A stretch of 64,000 nt of DNA from Hyphomicrobiales bacterium (GCA_021286855.1 JAJTBO010000015.1:1-64000); one strand, 5' to 3'; shown: positions 48,667-59,647, counted from the first letter of the stretch. The notes: generated by a model from the sequence alone, not told the origin. Translations and numbers: made by a program.

Positions 48667-50766
48667 TCACTCGAGCCGGACCTCGACGCTGGCGCTCGCC
48701 CCGGTCGCATCGATCACGGAAAGCCGCGAGAAGCCGCGTCCCGTCGGCCGCCACAGGCTGCGGCGACGGCCGTCGGCGGTGGCGACCGGCCGCCCGTCGA
48801 CCAGCCAGGTCAGCGGCGGCACGCCGCCGTGCGCCTCGAGCGACAGCGGATCGGCCGTCTCGACGCCGCTCGCAAGGCCGAGATCGAGCCGCGCTCCGTC
48901 CGGCGGGAAGGTGATCTCGAGCCGCGGCCGCGCCGCCGCCGCCAGCGTCTTGGGCACGTCGCGGCGCAGATGGCGGAGCGGCGGCGGCAGGCTCGCCGAG
49001 GTCGCCTGCAACACGCCGCGCGGCTTCGGGATCCCCTCCGGTTCGATGCCGAGCCGCTGCCAGGCGTCGAACAGCAACGGCGCGGCGACCAGTCGGCCGA
49101 CGAGCCCCGGAGACGGCCGCCCGTCCGGCCGTCCGACCCAGACGCCGAGGGCGAAGCGCCGGTCGAAGCCGATCGCCCAGGCGTCGCGGAAGCCCCAGGA
49201 GGTGCCGGTCTTGAAGGCGAGGCGGCCCTGCGGCGCGTTCGGCGGGGCCGGCGCGCCGCGAAGGATGTCGGCGACGTACCACGCCGCCACCGGATCGGTC
49301 AGCCGTCGCCGCTCCGGCGCGAGCCGCCGCTCGTCGAGCCGTCGGACGATCGGCACGGTCGTCCCGCCGCGCGCGAGGCCGGCGTAGAGCCGGGTCAGAT
49401 CGTCGAGCCGGATGCCGAGCCCGCCGAGGCCGACCGCGAGCCCGGTCGGCGTCGCGTCGGCGAGGATCAGATCGGCCCCGGCCGAACGCAGACGCGACAC
49501 CAGGGCCTGCGGACCGATCGCTTCGAGCAGTTGCACGGCCGGCATGTTCAGGGACTGTTGCAGCGCGTGGCGCGCCGTCACCAGCCCGGCCCAGCCCTGT
49601 TCGAAATTCTCCGGCGCCCAGGCGCCCCAGCGGGCCGGGCGATCCTCGAGCATGGTCTCGGGATGGGCGACGCCGTCCTCGAAGGCGCGGGCGTAGATGA
49701 AGGGCTTCAGCGCCGACCCGGGCGAGCGCACCGCCCGCGTCAGATCGACCGAGCCGGCGCGCGGGATCGAGAAATAGTCGGGCCCGCCGACCGAGGCGAG
49801 CAATTCGCCGGTCGCCACGTCGAGGAGCACGATCGCCGCCGACCGGTCGGTCGGCCAGGTCTCGGCGCGCTCGGCGAGGAGACGTTCGAGCGCCGCCTGC
49901 CGAGAGCGGTCGATGGTGGCGACGATGATCCGCTCCTCCGGCCGCTCGGCGACGAGGTCTTCGCAGAGATGCGGCGCGAAGTTCGGAAACGGCCGCCGTT
50001 CGGTCGGGATCGGCTCGCTCCGGGCCCGCGCCACGTCGGCGGCGGAGGCGATCCCCGCGGCGAGCGCCCGATCGAGCACCCGGTCGCGGGCCCGCCGCGC
50101 CGCCTGCGGAAAGCGGTCCGGCCGGCGCGTCTCCGGCGACTGCGGCAGCGCCACCAGGAGCGCCGTCTCGCCGAGCGACAGCCGCTTCGGCTCCTTGCCG
50201 AACCAGGCGAGGGCGGCGGCGCGCAGGCCTTCGAGATTGCCGCCGTAGGGCGCGAGCCCGAGATATAGCTCGAGGATCCGTCGCTTCGAGAAGCGCCGTT
50301 CGAGGTCGAGCGCGCGCAGGACCTGCGTGCTCTTGGCGGCGAGATTGCGCGTCTCGCGCGGCTCGAGCAGCCGCGCCACCTGCATGGTCAGCGTCGAGGC
50401 CCCCGAGATCACCCGGCCGCGTCGCGCCGCCTGTCCGATCGCCCGCGCCACGGCGCGCGCGTCGACGCCGCCGTGCGCGAAGAAGCGTCGATCCTCGTAG
50501 GCGAAGAGCAGATCGAAGAAGCGCGGATCGACGTCGTCGACGCCGATCGGCAGCCGCCAGCGCCCCTCCTCGGTGAGGAACGGCCTCAGCAACCGCCCCT
50601 CGCGGTCGAGCACCACGGTCGAGCGCACCTCGGCGAGCCGGGGATCGAGCCGCGGCAACCGATCGAGCGCGCCGTCGAGCGCCGACGCGCCCCACCCGAC
50701 GGCGGCGAGGAGCCCCGCTGCCGCGAAGAGCCCGGCGGCGAGGCGGCGATCGCGCTCTCCCGTCAT
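48667..50766 (-). CDS. pbpC: PBP1C peptidoglycan glycosyltransferase/transpeptidase
   Basis: A 699-residue bifunctional wall enzyme. The N-terminal anchor is about residues 8-28. The GT51 domain has AYEDRRFFAHGGVD with the catalytic Glu, plus ISGASTLTMQVARLL and RKRRILELYL-like SKRRILELYLGLAPYGGNLE. The transpeptidase domain contains SPGSALKPFIY (SxxK), SLN and KTGTS. A C-terminal BiPBP_C domain ends the protein (TWLVDGRPVATADGRRRSLW). It lies 37 bases downstream of the alpha-2-macroglobulin gene, the classical pbpC-yfhM pairing in which one repairs the wall and the other traps invading proteases. Confidence 0.95.
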   Translation of the reverse strand: MTGERDRRLAAGLFAAAGLLAAVGWGASALDGALDRLPRLDPRLAEVRSTVVLDREGRLLRPFLTEEGRWRLPIGVDDVDPRFFDLLFAYEDRRFFAHGGVDARAVARAIGQAARRGRVISGASTLTMQVARLLEPRETRNLAAKSTQVLRALDLERRFSKRRILELYLGLAPYGGNLEGLRAAALAWFGKEPKRLSLGETALLVALPQSPETRRPDRFPQAARRARDRVLDRALAAGIASAADVARARSEPIPTERRPFPNFAPHLCEDLVAERPEERIIVATIDRSRQAALERLLAERAETWPTDRSAAIVLLDVATGELLASVGGPDYFSIPRAGSVDLTRAVRSPGSALKPFIYARAFEDGVAHPETMLEDRPARWGAWAPENFEQGWAGLVTARHALQQSLNMPAVQLLEAIGPQALVSRLRSAGADLILADATPTGLAVGLGGLGIRLDDLTRLYAGLARGGTTVPIVRRLDERRLAPERRRLTDPVAAWYVADILRGAPAPPNAPQGRLAFKTGTSWGFRDAWAIGFDRRFALGVWVGRPDGRPSPGLVGRLVAAPLLFDAWQRLGIEPEGIPKPRGVLQATSASLPPPLRHLRRDVPKTLAAAARPRLEITFPPDGARLDLGLASGVETADPLSLEAHGGVPPLTWLVDGRPVATADGRRRSLWRPTGRGFSRLSVIDATGASASVEVRLE

Positions 50767-50803
50767 CTGGACGCCTCGTCGGTCACCGCGTCCCTTCCTC
50801 GCC

Positions 50804-53800
50804 TCACTTGCGCGGCGCGACGTCGATCGTGCCGAAGGCGGTGCGGCCGTAGCGCTCGGGGCGATACATGTCCTCGACCACAGCCGGCGGCCAGACGTAG
50901 CGTCCCGGCGTCACCACCCGGACCGCATAGGCGACCTGGAACACCGCCTGCTGATCGGGGGCGCGGTCGAAGGCGGCGACGAACCGATCGTCGCGGAACT
51001 CCGTCGTCCGCGCCTCCGGCGCCTCCTTCAGCCAGCCGAAGGCCTCGCTGTCGCCGCTCGCCACCAGCTTCGGATCGGCGATCTCGAAACCGGCCGGGAG
51101 ACGATCGGTAACGACGATGCGGGCGTTCTCCGCCTTCGGCTCGGTCACTTCCAGCACCACGACGAGCCGGTCGGTCTGGCGGATCTTGGAGAGATCCGCC
51201 TTGCGGCCATCCGGCGTGAAGAGCGTCCGCGTCACCTGATAGCCGTTCGAGGCGGCTCCTTCCGGGGTCGACGGATGGCCGGAGGTGGTGATCACCACCC
51301 GGGTCGGCACTTTGGCTTCGCCGGTCGTCGCGGCGGTGAGGCGGAAGGTCTTGGTCGCCAGCGCGTCGGCGCGGAAGGTGCGGAAGAACGGCCCCGTCGC
51401 CTCTTCGCTGTTCGAGCCGTCGGCGACGGTCACCTTCTGCCCCTTCGCCTGATCGGCGACGGCCGAGGCGGCCAACACCGACCACGCCTGTTCCTGCGTC
51501 GAGGTCTGCGGACGCGCGTCGCGCAACCGTTCGATCGCCGCGGCGACGTCGGCCCATTCCGACGGCGGCCGCCGGCTCTCCGCCATCAGCGCCAGCGTCA
51601 TCGCCCCGTCGCGGAGCGACGAGCCGTAGTCGGCCCGCCACACCCGCGCCGTCTCGGCTCCCGTGAGCTTCGCCGTCGCCGCCTTGAACAGCGGCTCGGC
51701 GCGCGTCGCGTCGCCGAGCAGGGCCAGACCCGCGGCGAGTTGCGAACGCGCCGAGGCGGTGGCGAAGAGCTCGAGCTTCTGGTCGGAGAGATAGCGCAGG
51801 TCGCCCATCACCGGCCGGCCGTTGCGGGCGAGCACGTAGAGGGCGTAGGCGAGATCCGGCGCGTCCTTCACACCCGGCTCGTTGGTTTGCGAGACGTAGT
51901 TCTTCAACCGATCGAGGGCGAGGTCGAAGGCCTTCTGCGGCACCGCCCGGCCCGCCTCCCGCGCCCGGGTGAGGAAGTCCGTCACATAGGCGTCGAGCCA
52001 GACGTCGTCGTCGGCGCCCGCGGCGCTCCACAGGCCGAAGCCGCCGGTCGACAATTGCCTCGACAAGAGCCGGTCGATCGCCCCGTCGATCCGCGTCTTG
52101 GCGTCTTCGTCGAGGGCCAGCGCCGCGGAGGTCGCCAGTTTGTCGACATAGAGCAGCGGCAGCGCGCGGCTGACCAACTGTTCCGAACAGCCGTAGGGAT
52201 AGCGATCGAGCGCCGCCAGCAACGCCGGCACGTCGAGCGCGCTCCACGGCGAGATCGAGACCGACACCGCGCCGGTGCCCGGCAGGAAGTCGGCGATCAG
52301 CGCCTGCGAGATCTCGACCGAGCCGTCGGCCGGCAATTGCCGGACGCTGCGCCGGAAGATCTCGCTGGTCGGCGGTTCGATCGGGAACGACGCGGTCTGC
52401 GTCGCGTCGATGCCCGGCCCGGTCAGCCTGAGCGCCACCGACGCCGGACCGATCCCCGCCGCCGTCACCGGAACCGAGAAGGCGGCCCGGCCCTTGGCCG
52501 GCAGTTTCACCGTGGTGGCGAGGTTCTCCGCCGGCACGATCAGCGAGCCGCGCAGATCGAGTTCGACCTTGTAGTCGCCGGGCTGACCCTCGACGTTGTC
52601 GAGAGCGAAATGCAGGCTCGAACGATCGCCGAGCGCCAGGAAGCGCGGCGCGGTCGGCTGGATCACCACGGCGTCGCGCACGATCGTCTCGCGATCGGCG
52701 TGGCCGGCCTTCTCCGCCGTCCACGCCATCGCCATCACCCGGACCGCGCCGTTGAACGCCGGCACGTCGAATTCGACGACGGCCTTGCCGTCGGGGCCGA
52801 CCTCGATCACGCCGGAATAGCGCGCGAAGGGAGCCTCGCGCGGCGGCGCGGTCAGATCGCCCGCCCCGCCGTCGCCGCCGACCTTGATCTCGCCGCGCGT
52901 CCCCTGCATCCCGTCGATCAGGAAACCATAGAGATCGCGCAGGTCGACCGGCAGCTGCTTCTGGCCGAAGTACCAGCGGTCGGGGTTCGGCGTCTCGAAA
53001 TGCGTCAGATTGAGGATGCCGACGTCGACCGCGGCGACGACGACATGCGCCGCCTTGCCTTCCGTCCCGGTCAACGTGATCGGCACGGTGAGTTTGCCGC
53101 GCGGCCGGATCATCGCCTCGCCGCCGATCTCGACGCCGAGGACGTGCGCCTGCGGCGCCACCGCGAACCAAGCGACGCCGATCGCCCGACCGGGCATCCG
53201 CCGCGCCTTGGTGTCCATCGGCCGATGCGCGATCGCCACCACGTGGGCGCCCGCGCCCCAAGCGGCGTCGACCGGGAAGGTCACCGTCGCGCCGGCGGGG
53301 TCGACCTCGACCACCTTCAGCGCCTCGACCTTGTCGGTGACGATCGCCACCGTCGCGGACCCGGCGAAGCGGGGTTTGAGATGCGCCGAGAGCGTCTCGC
53401 CCGCGCCGTAGGCGGTCTTGTCGAGCGCCACGTCGAGCACGTCGGGGCTGTCCGCCTTGTCGGCCCCGGCCCAACCGACCGAGAAGCCGAGCGAGGTGTG
53501 CGCGCCGTCCTCGCCTCTGAGCTCGAGGCGATAGGCGCCCCAGTCGACCGGCACGGAGAGCCGCGTCGGATCGCCGGTGGAAAGATCGATCGAGCCGTCG
53601 GCGACGCGCCGATGCGTCTTGATCACCTGAGACTGCCAGCGTCCCTCGCTGTTGAACCACTGCCAGCGGCGGTCTTCCGCGAGCAGCTCCCACTTCAGTC
53701 CCTTGACCTCGCGCCTGACGCCCTCCGGCGTCGCCGAGACGAGGTCGAACTCGGCCTGCGATCCGGCGGCGAGCGCGCCCGCCGCGAAGCGCGGCTTGAC

Positions 53801-56053
53801 GCCGATCACCGGCCCGGCCGGCAGGATCGGGATGGTCACGACGCGCTCGACGGCGCGCCCGCCGGCCTCCGAGACGGCGACGTCGATCTTCGCCTGGATC
53901 GGTCGCGTCACGGTGGTCGGCGGGATCGGCACGGTGAGCCGCGCCTCGCCCTTCTCGTCGGTGGACCCGGCCTCCTCGAGTTCCTGGGTGACGGTCTCGA
54001 AGCTCTCGTCGTCGAGACCGACGGTGTAGCCCTCGAGCCCCGGCACGGTGGCCGAGGCCGCGAGTTCGACGGCGACGTCGCCGCGGATCTCGAGATCCGC
54101 GCCGGGCGCGCCGTAGAGATGATCGGCCCGGACCCCGACGACCGCCGGCTCGCCCGCCGCCAGCCGCGGCTTCTCGGGCTTCAGCGTCACGTCGATGCGC
54201 TCGGGCACGTAATCGGCGACGAGGAAGGTCGTCTCGCCGATCGGCGGCCGCTTCGGATCGGCCAGGACCCGAATGCGCCACGTCCCGGTCTGCAGGCCGG
54301 TGAGGAGCGGCAGCGACCACGCCCGACCGCCGTCGCCCTGGTCGGCGACCGAGGCGCGGCGATATTCGACGCCGTCCGGCCGTTGCACGACGAGGGTCAG
54401 CGGCAGGTTCGAAACCGCCTTGCCGCGGGTGTCGCGCAGGAGCGTGGTGACGTTCACCGTCTCGCCGGTGCGATAGACGCCGCGCTCGGTCGACACGAAG
54501 GCGTCGAGCCCCTTCGGCGGCAGACGGCCCTTGACGCCGCGATCGGTCAGATCGAACGGCTCTCGGGCGAGATCGAGGAAGCCGTAGTCGCCCTCGCCGT
54601 CCTCGGCGACGACGAGGCCGGGCGAGAGGCCGCCCGAGCCACGCGCCAGACCGGCGTCGAAACTCGCCCGTCCCTCGGCGTCGGTCGAGGCGGTGGCGAG
54701 CACGTCGTTGTTCTTGGCGATCAGCCGGATCTTCAGCCCCGCGACCGGCTTGGCCGTGCCGAGCGAGCGGGCGAGGACCACCAGCCCCTCGTCGCCGGAG
54801 AAGGCGGTGAGGCCGAGATCGGAGACGACGAACCATTGCGTCGCGCGGCTCTCCCAGGCTTCCGCCTCGTCGCCTTCCGAATCGACCGCCTTCGGCCCCG
54901 GCAGCTTCGCCGTCATCACGTAGACGCCCGGCTCCATCTTGCCGACCGCCTCGGCGATCGGGAAGGCCGTGACCACGTCCTTGTTGAGGTCCGACTTCAC
55001 CGCGAGCCTGCCGGTCCACACCAGCCGGCCCTTCTCCTCGGTGAGCTTGCGGGTCTGATAGCCGTCGAGCGCGCCGAGGAAGGTCTCCTCGCGGATCGTC
55101 GCGCCGAGCGAGCGGTCGCCGATCCGGTGGATCGCCACGTCGACCGAGGGCGTGTTGACGGAGACGACCGGCAGGCCTTCCTGGCCCGTCGACGGCAGCA
55201 CGTAGTTGCGCCCGGTGAACCGCACCTGCGGCGAGCGGTCGCGCACGTAGATGTCGTAGTCGATCGCCTTCTCGATGTTCTCGCCGACGGTCGAGGGGAG
55301 GCCGGCGCGCAGCACCACGCCGTAGCGCTTGCCGTGTTCGAGCCCGTCGACGCAGAGCTGCCGCGCCTCCACCGAGACCGCCGGATTGGCGAGACCGGAG
55401 ACCGCGACGAAGGGACCGTAGTCGACCTTGCCGCCGATCTTCAGATCCTCGGTGAAGGTGAAGCAGACGCGCGGGGAGGCGGCGTCGTTGTCGACCTTGT
55501 ACTCGTCGACCTTGAAGCCGTACTGCGGCCTGAGCCGGTCGTAGAGGGCGACCGCTTCCGGGATCTGCGAGATCTTCACCGCCCGCCGGATCACCTCGAT
55601 CGCGGTGCGCGGTTCGTCGGCGACGTAGCTGTTGGCGAGCTGGGTCAGCGAGGCCGCCTCTTCGCGCGGCCCCGGCGCCAGCCGATAGGCCTGATAGGCG
55701 GCGGCGTGCGCGTCGCGCCGCGCATTGTATTTCGCCTGCCAGTCGGCCGGCGTGAGGCCGGAGAGCGCCAGCGACAGCCGGCCCCAGGCGGTCCAGTCGC
55801 GCGGCGCCAGCACCACCAGACGTCCGGCGATCTCGTCGAGCGCGGCGAAGTTCTTCGCCGCGAAGGCCGCGTCGGCTTCCTTCTTCAACTGGGCGACGTC
55901 GCCGGGTCGGGCGGCCCGCGTCTTCAGCGCCGTCTCCAGCCGGATGGCGTCGCTGGCCAGTCCCTCGTGGGTGAAGGTCTTCTCGGCGAGGGCGGGAAGC
56001 GTGGCCGCGATCAGGGCGGCGGCGCCCACCAGGCAACGCAGGACGTGACGCAT
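50804..56053 (-). CDS. Bacterial alpha-2-macroglobulin with thioester
   Basis: A 1749-residue secreted protein of the YfhM/MagD type. The signal peptide MRHVLRCLVGAAALIAATLP ends at ALA; there is no lipobox cysteine after it, unlike E. coli YfhM. Macroglobulin-type beta domains fill the N-terminal two thirds. The thioester motif YPYGCSEQLVSR lies near residue 1288, with the alpha/alpha toroid following and a final receptor-like domain ending YGRTAFGTIDVAPRK. The start at 56053 is preceded by GGAGG; longer frames cross the neighbouring genes. It is thought to trap proteases covalently in the periplasm and is made with PBP1C. Confidence 0.95.
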   Translation of the reverse strand: MRHVLRCLVGAAALIAATLPALAEKTFTHEGLASDAIRLETALKTRAARPGDVAQLKKEADAAFAAKNFAALDEIAGRLVVLAPRDWTAWGRLSLALSGLTPADWQAKYNARRDAHAAAYQAYRLAPGPREEAASLTQLANSYVADEPRTAIEVIRRAVKISQIPEAVALYDRLRPQYGFKVDEYKVDNDAASPRVCFTFTEDLKIGGKVDYGPFVAVSGLANPAVSVEARQLCVDGLEHGKRYGVVLRAGLPSTVGENIEKAIDYDIYVRDRSPQVRFTGRNYVLPSTGQEGLPVVSVNTPSVDVAIHRIGDRSLGATIREETFLGALDGYQTRKLTEEKGRLVWTGRLAVKSDLNKDVVTAFPIAEAVGKMEPGVYVMTAKLPGPKAVDSEGDEAEAWESRATQWFVVSDLGLTAFSGDEGLVVLARSLGTAKPVAGLKIRLIAKNNDVLATASTDAEGRASFDAGLARGSGGLSPGLVVAEDGEGDYGFLDLAREPFDLTDRGVKGRLPPKGLDAFVSTERGVYRTGETVNVTTLLRDTRGKAVSNLPLTLVVQRPDGVEYRRASVADQGDGGRAWSLPLLTGLQTGTWRIRVLADPKRPPIGETTFLVADYVPERIDVTLKPEKPRLAAGEPAVVGVRADHLYGAPGADLEIRGDVAVELAASATVPGLEGYTVGLDDESFETVTQELEEAGSTDEKGEARLTVPIPPTTVTRPIQAKIDVAVSEAGGRAVERVVTIPILPAGPVIGVKPRFAAGALAAGSQAEFDLVSATPEGVRREVKGLKWELLAEDRRWQWFNSEGRWQSQVIKTHRRVADGSIDLSTGDPTRLSVPVDWGAYRLELRGEDGAHTSLGFSVGWAGADKADSPDVLDVALDKTAYGAGETLSAHLKPRFAGSATVAIVTDKVEALKVVEVDPAGATVTFPVDAAWGAGAHVVAIAHRPMDTKARRMPGRAIGVAWFAVAPQAHVLGVEIGGEAMIRPRGKLTVPITLTGTEGKAAHVVVAAVDVGILNLTHFETPNPDRWYFGQKQLPVDLRDLYGFLIDGMQGTRGEIKVGGDGGAGDLTAPPREAPFARYSGVIEVGPDGKAVVEFDVPAFNGAVRVMAMAWTAEKAGHADRETIVRDAVVIQPTAPRFLALGDRSSLHFALDNVEGQPGDYKVELDLRGSLIVPAENLATTVKLPAKGRAAFSVPVTAAGIGPASVALRLTGPGIDATQTASFPIEPPTSEIFRRSVRQLPADGSVEISQALIADFLPGTGAVSVSISPWSALDVPALLAALDRYPYGCSEQLVSRALPLLYVDKLATSAALALDEDAKTRIDGAIDRLLSRQLSTGGFGLWSAAGADDDVWLDAYVTDFLTRAREAGRAVPQKAFDLALDRLKNYVSQTNEPGVKDAPDLAYALYVLARNGRPVMGDLRYLSDQKLELFATASARSQLAAGLALLGDATRAEPLFKAATAKLTGAETARVWRADYGSSLRDGAMTLALMAESRRPPSEWADVAAAIERLRDARPQTSTQEQAWSVLAASAVADQAKGQKVTVADGSNSEEATGPFFRTFRADALATKTFRLTAATTGEAKVPTRVVITTSGHPSTPEGAASNGYQVTRTLFTPDGRKADLSKIRQTDRLVVVLEVTEPKAENARIVVTDRLPAGFEIADPKLVASGDSEAFGWLKEAPEARTTEFRDDRFVAAFDRAPDQQAVFQVAYAVRVVTPGRYVWPPAVVEDMYRPERYGRTAFGTIDVAPRK

Positions 56054-56299
56054 CTCGTCTCCTCCTCGTCCGCTCCGGACCTCGTCGTCCCGACGGACCT
56101 GCTCGTGTCCGCGAACGCGCCGCTCGGCGGCGCTCGGCTCAGGCGGCGCGATCATAGCACCGCCCGAGGAACGACGAAGCCCGGAAACGTGCGACGCGAC
56201 CGTGACGAACGTCGTAATCTCGCAGCCCTCTCGACGCGGCGGCGCGCCTCTGAGAAGATCCCGCCGCCCGAAGGTCGAGACGACGGGAGAAACGAGACC

Positions 56300-57739
56300 A
56301 TGGCGCGACCGATGGATCGACGGTGGCTCGCCGTTTCGGCGATGTCGTTCTGGCTGGCCGCCGGCGGGATCGCCGAGGCGCAGAATTCCTTCAATCTGCC
56401 GCACGGCTCCGCCGCCGCGAAGCCGGCCGGGCCGGCTTCCCCGGCCGCCGACCTGGAGGCGGCCCGCGTCGCCTGGGAGGCGCGGCCCGACGACGAGCGC
56501 AAGGCGATCCAGTCCGATCTCGTCTGGTCCGGCGATTACACGGGCGCGATCGACGGCGCCTTCGGCCGCATGACCTTCGAAGCGCTCCGCGCCTTCCAGC
56601 AACGCGCGAAGTTCGCCGCCGACGGCGCGCCGACGCCGGAAGCCCTGACGTTGCTCGCCAAGACCGCGAAGATCGCGCGCGAGGCGGTCGGCTTCGGCCT
56701 CGTCGACGACCCGGCGACCGGCGTCCGCCTCGGTCTGCCGTTGAAGCTCCTCGGCAAGCCGGCGAAGGCGGAGGGGGGGAGCCGTTGGGCCTCCAGGGAC
56801 GGCCGCATCGAATATCGCACCTATGCGGTGCCGAATCAGGATCTCGCCGCCCTCTATGAGCGGTTGAAGGCCGAAGGGCCGGGCCACAAGGTCGGCTACG
56901 CCGTGCTGCGCGCCGACTGGTTCGTCGTCGCCGACACGGTCGGCGCGAAGCGCGGCTATCAGCGCTTCGAGCGCGCCGGCGACGGCGTGCGCGGCTTCAT
57001 CGTCTACACCGATCCGGCGGTCGCTCAAACCATGGACCGCGTCGTCATCGCCTCCGCCGGATCCTTCGTCGCGCAACCCGGCGCGAAGCCGGTGGAGACG
57101 CTGCCCGCCCCGAAACCCGGCGACGCCACGCCGCCCGCCGCGGTCGAGACCTCGAAGCCGGCCAATCCGACGCCGAACCCGCGGCTCGCCGCCACCGGTC
57201 TGCTCGTCGCGCCCGGCCGCGCGGTGGTCGCCGCGGCGGCGGTCGACGGCTGCCGCGCTCTCGGGGTGAACGGCCGGCCGGCGACCATGGCCGGCCTCGA
57301 CGATACGAAGGCGCTGGCGTTGCTCGCCTGGGCCGACACCGCGACCGTGCCGCCGATCTCGCTCGCCGCCGCCGCGCCCGCCCCCGGCTCTCCGGAGACG
57401 GTGGTGGTGCGCGCCGCCGCCGGCGCGACGGTCGTCTCCGGCGAGGCGACCGTCGGCGGGGTGCGCGCGCCTCTGCCGGTCGGTGGCCTCTCCGCCCCGG
57501 TGCTCGACGCCGCCGGCCGTCTGGTCGGTCTGGTGGCGAGCCCGCCGGACGAGACCCGCGCCTTCGCCGGCGTCCTTCCGGCGGCGATCTACCCGATCGT
57601 GCCGGCCACGGCGCTCGCCGCCTTCGTCGGCAAGGCCGGCGGCGGCATCGAAGCAGCCGGCTCGAACGACGCGATGACCAGCGCCGCCGCCGTCGCCCGC
57701 CTCGGCGATCGGCTGGTGCCGGTCGTCTGCGACAAGTGA
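56300..57739 (+). CDS. Peptidoglycan-binding protein with degenerate trypsin-like domain
   Basis: A 479-residue exported protein. The signal peptide is about 1-28 ([20 protein letters not shown]). A PG_binding_1 domain covers about 55-115 ([36 protein letters not shown]). The C-terminal half (about 290-475) follows the order of a trypsin-like protease, but the histidine segment reads [13 protein letters not shown] without His. The serine region is [18 protein letters not shown], where GNSGGPV is usual. It appears to be a pseudo-protease. A proline-rich linker joins the parts. It diverges from the alpha-2-macroglobulin gene. Function is unknown; wall binding is likely. Confidence 0.75.
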   Translation: MARPMDRRWLAVSAMSFWLAAGGIAEAQNSFNLPHGSAAAKPAGPASPAADLEAARVAWEARPDDERKAIQSDLVWSGDYTGAIDGAFGRMTFEALRAFQQRAKFAADGAPTPEALTLLAKTAKIAREAVGFGLVDDPATGVRLGLPLKLLGKPAKAEGGSRWASRDGRIEYRTYAVPNQDLAALYERLKAEGPGHKVGYAVLRADWFVVADTVGAKRGYQRFERAGDGVRGFIVYTDPAVAQTMDRVVIASAGSFVAQPGAKPVETLPAPKPGDATPPAAVETSKPANPTPNPRLAATGLLVAPGRAVVAAAAVDGCRALGVNGRPATMAGLDDTKALALLAWADTATVPPISLAAAAPAPGSPETVVVRAAAGATVVSGEATVGGVRAPLPVGGLSAPVLDAAGRLVGLVASPPDETRAFAGVLPAAIYPIVPATALAAFVGKAGGGIEAAGSNDAMTSAAAVARLGDRLVPVVCDK

Positions 57740-57764
57740 TCCGGCCGGACCAGCGAGGCCTTCC

Positions 57765-58694
57765 ATGCCCGAACTGCCCGAGGTCGAGACGGTCCGGCGC
57801 GGCCTCGCGCCGGTGATGGAAGGCGCGTCGATCGTCCGGGTCGAGCAGCGCCGCCCCGATCTGCGTCGCCCCTTTCCCGAGCGCTTCGTCGAACGCCTCG
57901 AAGGCGCGACCGTGACCGCGCTGTCGCGACGCGCGAAGTACCTCCTCGCCGACCTCTCGACCGGCGAGGTGCTGATCGCCCATCTCGGCATGTCCGGCTC
58001 GTTCCGCATCCGCGCCGAGGGCGGGGAGGGGACGCCAGGCCACTTCCATCACGGCCGCGACCGCGCCGCCGACCACGACCACGTCGTCTTTCACCTCGAA
58101 GGACCGCATCTTCCCGGCCGCGCCACCGTCACCTACAACGACCCGCGTCGCTTCGGATCGATGGACCTCGTCGCCCGCGCCGACCTCGCCGAGCATGCCG
58201 CGCTCGCCGGCCTCGGCGTCGAACCGCTCGGCAACGAGCTCGACGCCGATCTCCTCGCCCGCCTCTTCCGCGATCGTACGACGCCGTGGAAGAGCGCCCT
58301 GCTCGACCAGGGTCTGATCGCCGGCCTCGGCAACATCTACGTCTGCGAGGCGCTGTGGCGGGCCGGGCTCGATCCGCGCGTCGCCGCCGGCGCGGGCGTC
58401 ACCGCGGCGGGCCGGCCGACGGCGAAGCTCGTCGCCCTCGCCGAGGCGATCCGCACCGTGCTGACGGAAGCGATCGAGGCCGGCGGCTCCTCGCTGCGCG
58501 ATCATCGCCAGGCGAACGGCGAGCTCGGCTATTTCCAGCACGCCTTCGCCGTCTACGACCGCGAGGGCGATCCCTGTCCGCGCCCGACCTGCGACGGCGT
58601 CGTCGAGCGGATCGTCCAATCCGGTCGATCGACCTTCTTCTGCCCGCGCTGTCAGGCGGCCGGCGCGAAGCGGGGCCGCGCGCTTCGCCGTTGA
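57765..58694 (+). CDS. mutM: Formamidopyrimidine-DNA glycosylase
   Basis: A 309-residue Fpg/MutM base-excision glycosylase/AP lyase that removes 8-oxoguanine. [14 protein letters not shown] provides the N-terminal proline nucleophile and catalytic Glu; [10 protein letters not shown] holds the conserved Lys. The C-terminal zinc finger is [20 protein letters not shown] followed by FFCPRCQ. An internal charged insertion (about 85-110, [12 protein letters not shown]) makes it longer than the E. coli enzyme and is common in alphaproteobacteria. GAGG is 6 bases before the ATG. Confidence 0.97.
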   Translation: MPELPEVETVRRGLAPVMEGASIVRVEQRRPDLRRPFPERFVERLEGATVTALSRRAKYLLADLSTGEVLIAHLGMSGSFRIRAEGGEGTPGHFHHGRDRAADHDHVVFHLEGPHLPGRATVTYNDPRRFGSMDLVARADLAEHAALAGLGVEPLGNELDADLLARLFRDRTTPWKSALLDQGLIAGLGNIYVCEALWRAGLDPRVAAGAGVTAAGRPTAKLVALAEAIRTVLTEAIEAGGSSLRDHRQANGELGYFQHAFAVYDREGDPCPRPTCDGVVERIVQSGRSTFFCPRCQAAGAKRGRALRR

Positions 58695-58806
58695 TTGCGG
58701 CGGCGCCTTCCGATAGCCCTTGCGGCGGAGATGCCGCGACGCAACCAACCGCGGCGGAAACGCCGCGCCGTCGGCCGCGGCTTCGACGAGGGAAAGGACC
58801 CCCGAC

Positions 58807-59580
58807 ATGGCGTTCGAAAATATCCTGGTGGAGACTCGCGGCCGCGTCGGCCTGATCACCTTGAACCGTCCCAAGGCGCTCAACGCCCTCAACATCGCGC
58901 TGATGGCCGAGGTGAGCGTCGCGCTCGACGCCTTCGAGGCCGACGGAAGCGTCGGCGCGGTGGTGATCACCGGCTCCGAGAAGGCCTTCGCCGCCGGCGC
59001 TGACATCAAGGAGATGCAGCCGCTCACCTATCCCTCGACCTATCTCGACGACTTCATCACCCCCTGGGACCGGGTCGCCCGCGCCCGCAAGCCGGTGATC
59101 GCCGGCGTCGCCGGCTTCGCGCTGGGCGGCGGCTGCGAGCTCGCCATGATGTGCTGCATGATCGTCGCCGCCGAGACGGCGAAGTTCGGCCAGCCCGAGA
59201 TCAAGCTCGGCGTCATGCCCGGCGCCGGCGGCACCCAACGCCTGACCCGCGCCCTCGGCAAGGCCAAGGCGATGGATCTCTGCCTGACCGGCCGGATGAT
59301 GGACGCGGTTGAAGCCGAGCGCTGCGGCCTCGTCGCCCGCATTCTGCCGGCCGAGGGCTTCGTCGAGGCGGTGGTGGCGATCGCCGAGGAGATCGCCGGC
59401 TATTCGCTGAACGCGGTGATGATGACCAAGGAGAGCATCGAGCGCTCCTTCGAGACCTCGCTCGCCGAAGGCCTGCGTTTCGAGCGCCGCATCTTCCAGT
59501 CGATGTTCGCCACTCACGACCAGAAGGAAGGCATGGCCGCCTTCGCCGAGAAGCGCAAGGCGGTCTTCGAGAACCGCTGA
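58807..59580 (+). CDS. Enoyl-CoA hydratase
   Basis: A 257-residue crotonase-family enzyme that hydrates trans-2-enoyl-CoA in fatty-acid and amino-acid degradation. The oxyanion-hole residues lie in [10 protein letters not shown] and [13 protein letters not shown]. The two catalytic glutamates are in GGCELAMMC and [19 protein letters not shown]. The length is normal for a short-chain ECH. It follows mutM by about 110 bases and precedes the rpsT promoter. AAGGA is 8 bases before the ATG. Confidence 0.95.
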   Translation: MAFENILVETRGRVGLITLNRPKALNALNIALMAEVSVALDAFEADGSVGAVVITGSEKAFAAGADIKEMQPLTYPSTYLDDFITPWDRVARARKPVIAGVAGFALGGGCELAMMCCMIVAAETAKFGQPEIKLGVMPGAGGTQRLTRALGKAKAMDLCLTGRMMDAVEAERCGLVARILPAEGFVEAVVAIAEEIAGYSLNAVMMTKESIERSFETSLAEGLRFERRIFQSMFATHDQKEGMAAFAEKRKAVFENR

Positions 59581-59618
59581 GGGCGCGAAATCGGGCGCGA
59601 TCGGGTGCGTCCGGGCCG

Positions 59619-59647
59619 TTGACGGGTCCGGGCGCTGCGGCTATAAG
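59619..59647 (+). promoter_or_regulatory. Sigma-70-type promoter of rpsT
   Basis: TTGACG (59619-59624) and TATAAG (59642-59647) separated by 17 bases, close to the housekeeping consensus. This places the start site about 140 bases upstream of rpsT, leaving a sizeable 5' leader. Confidence 0.75.

Noticed and set aside
50573-57739. 2388-codon rightward open frame spanning the alpha-2-macroglobulin locus
   Set aside because: Only its last 479 codons (from 56300) are a real gene. The rest is antisense to pbpC and the macroglobulin gene and has shadow composition.
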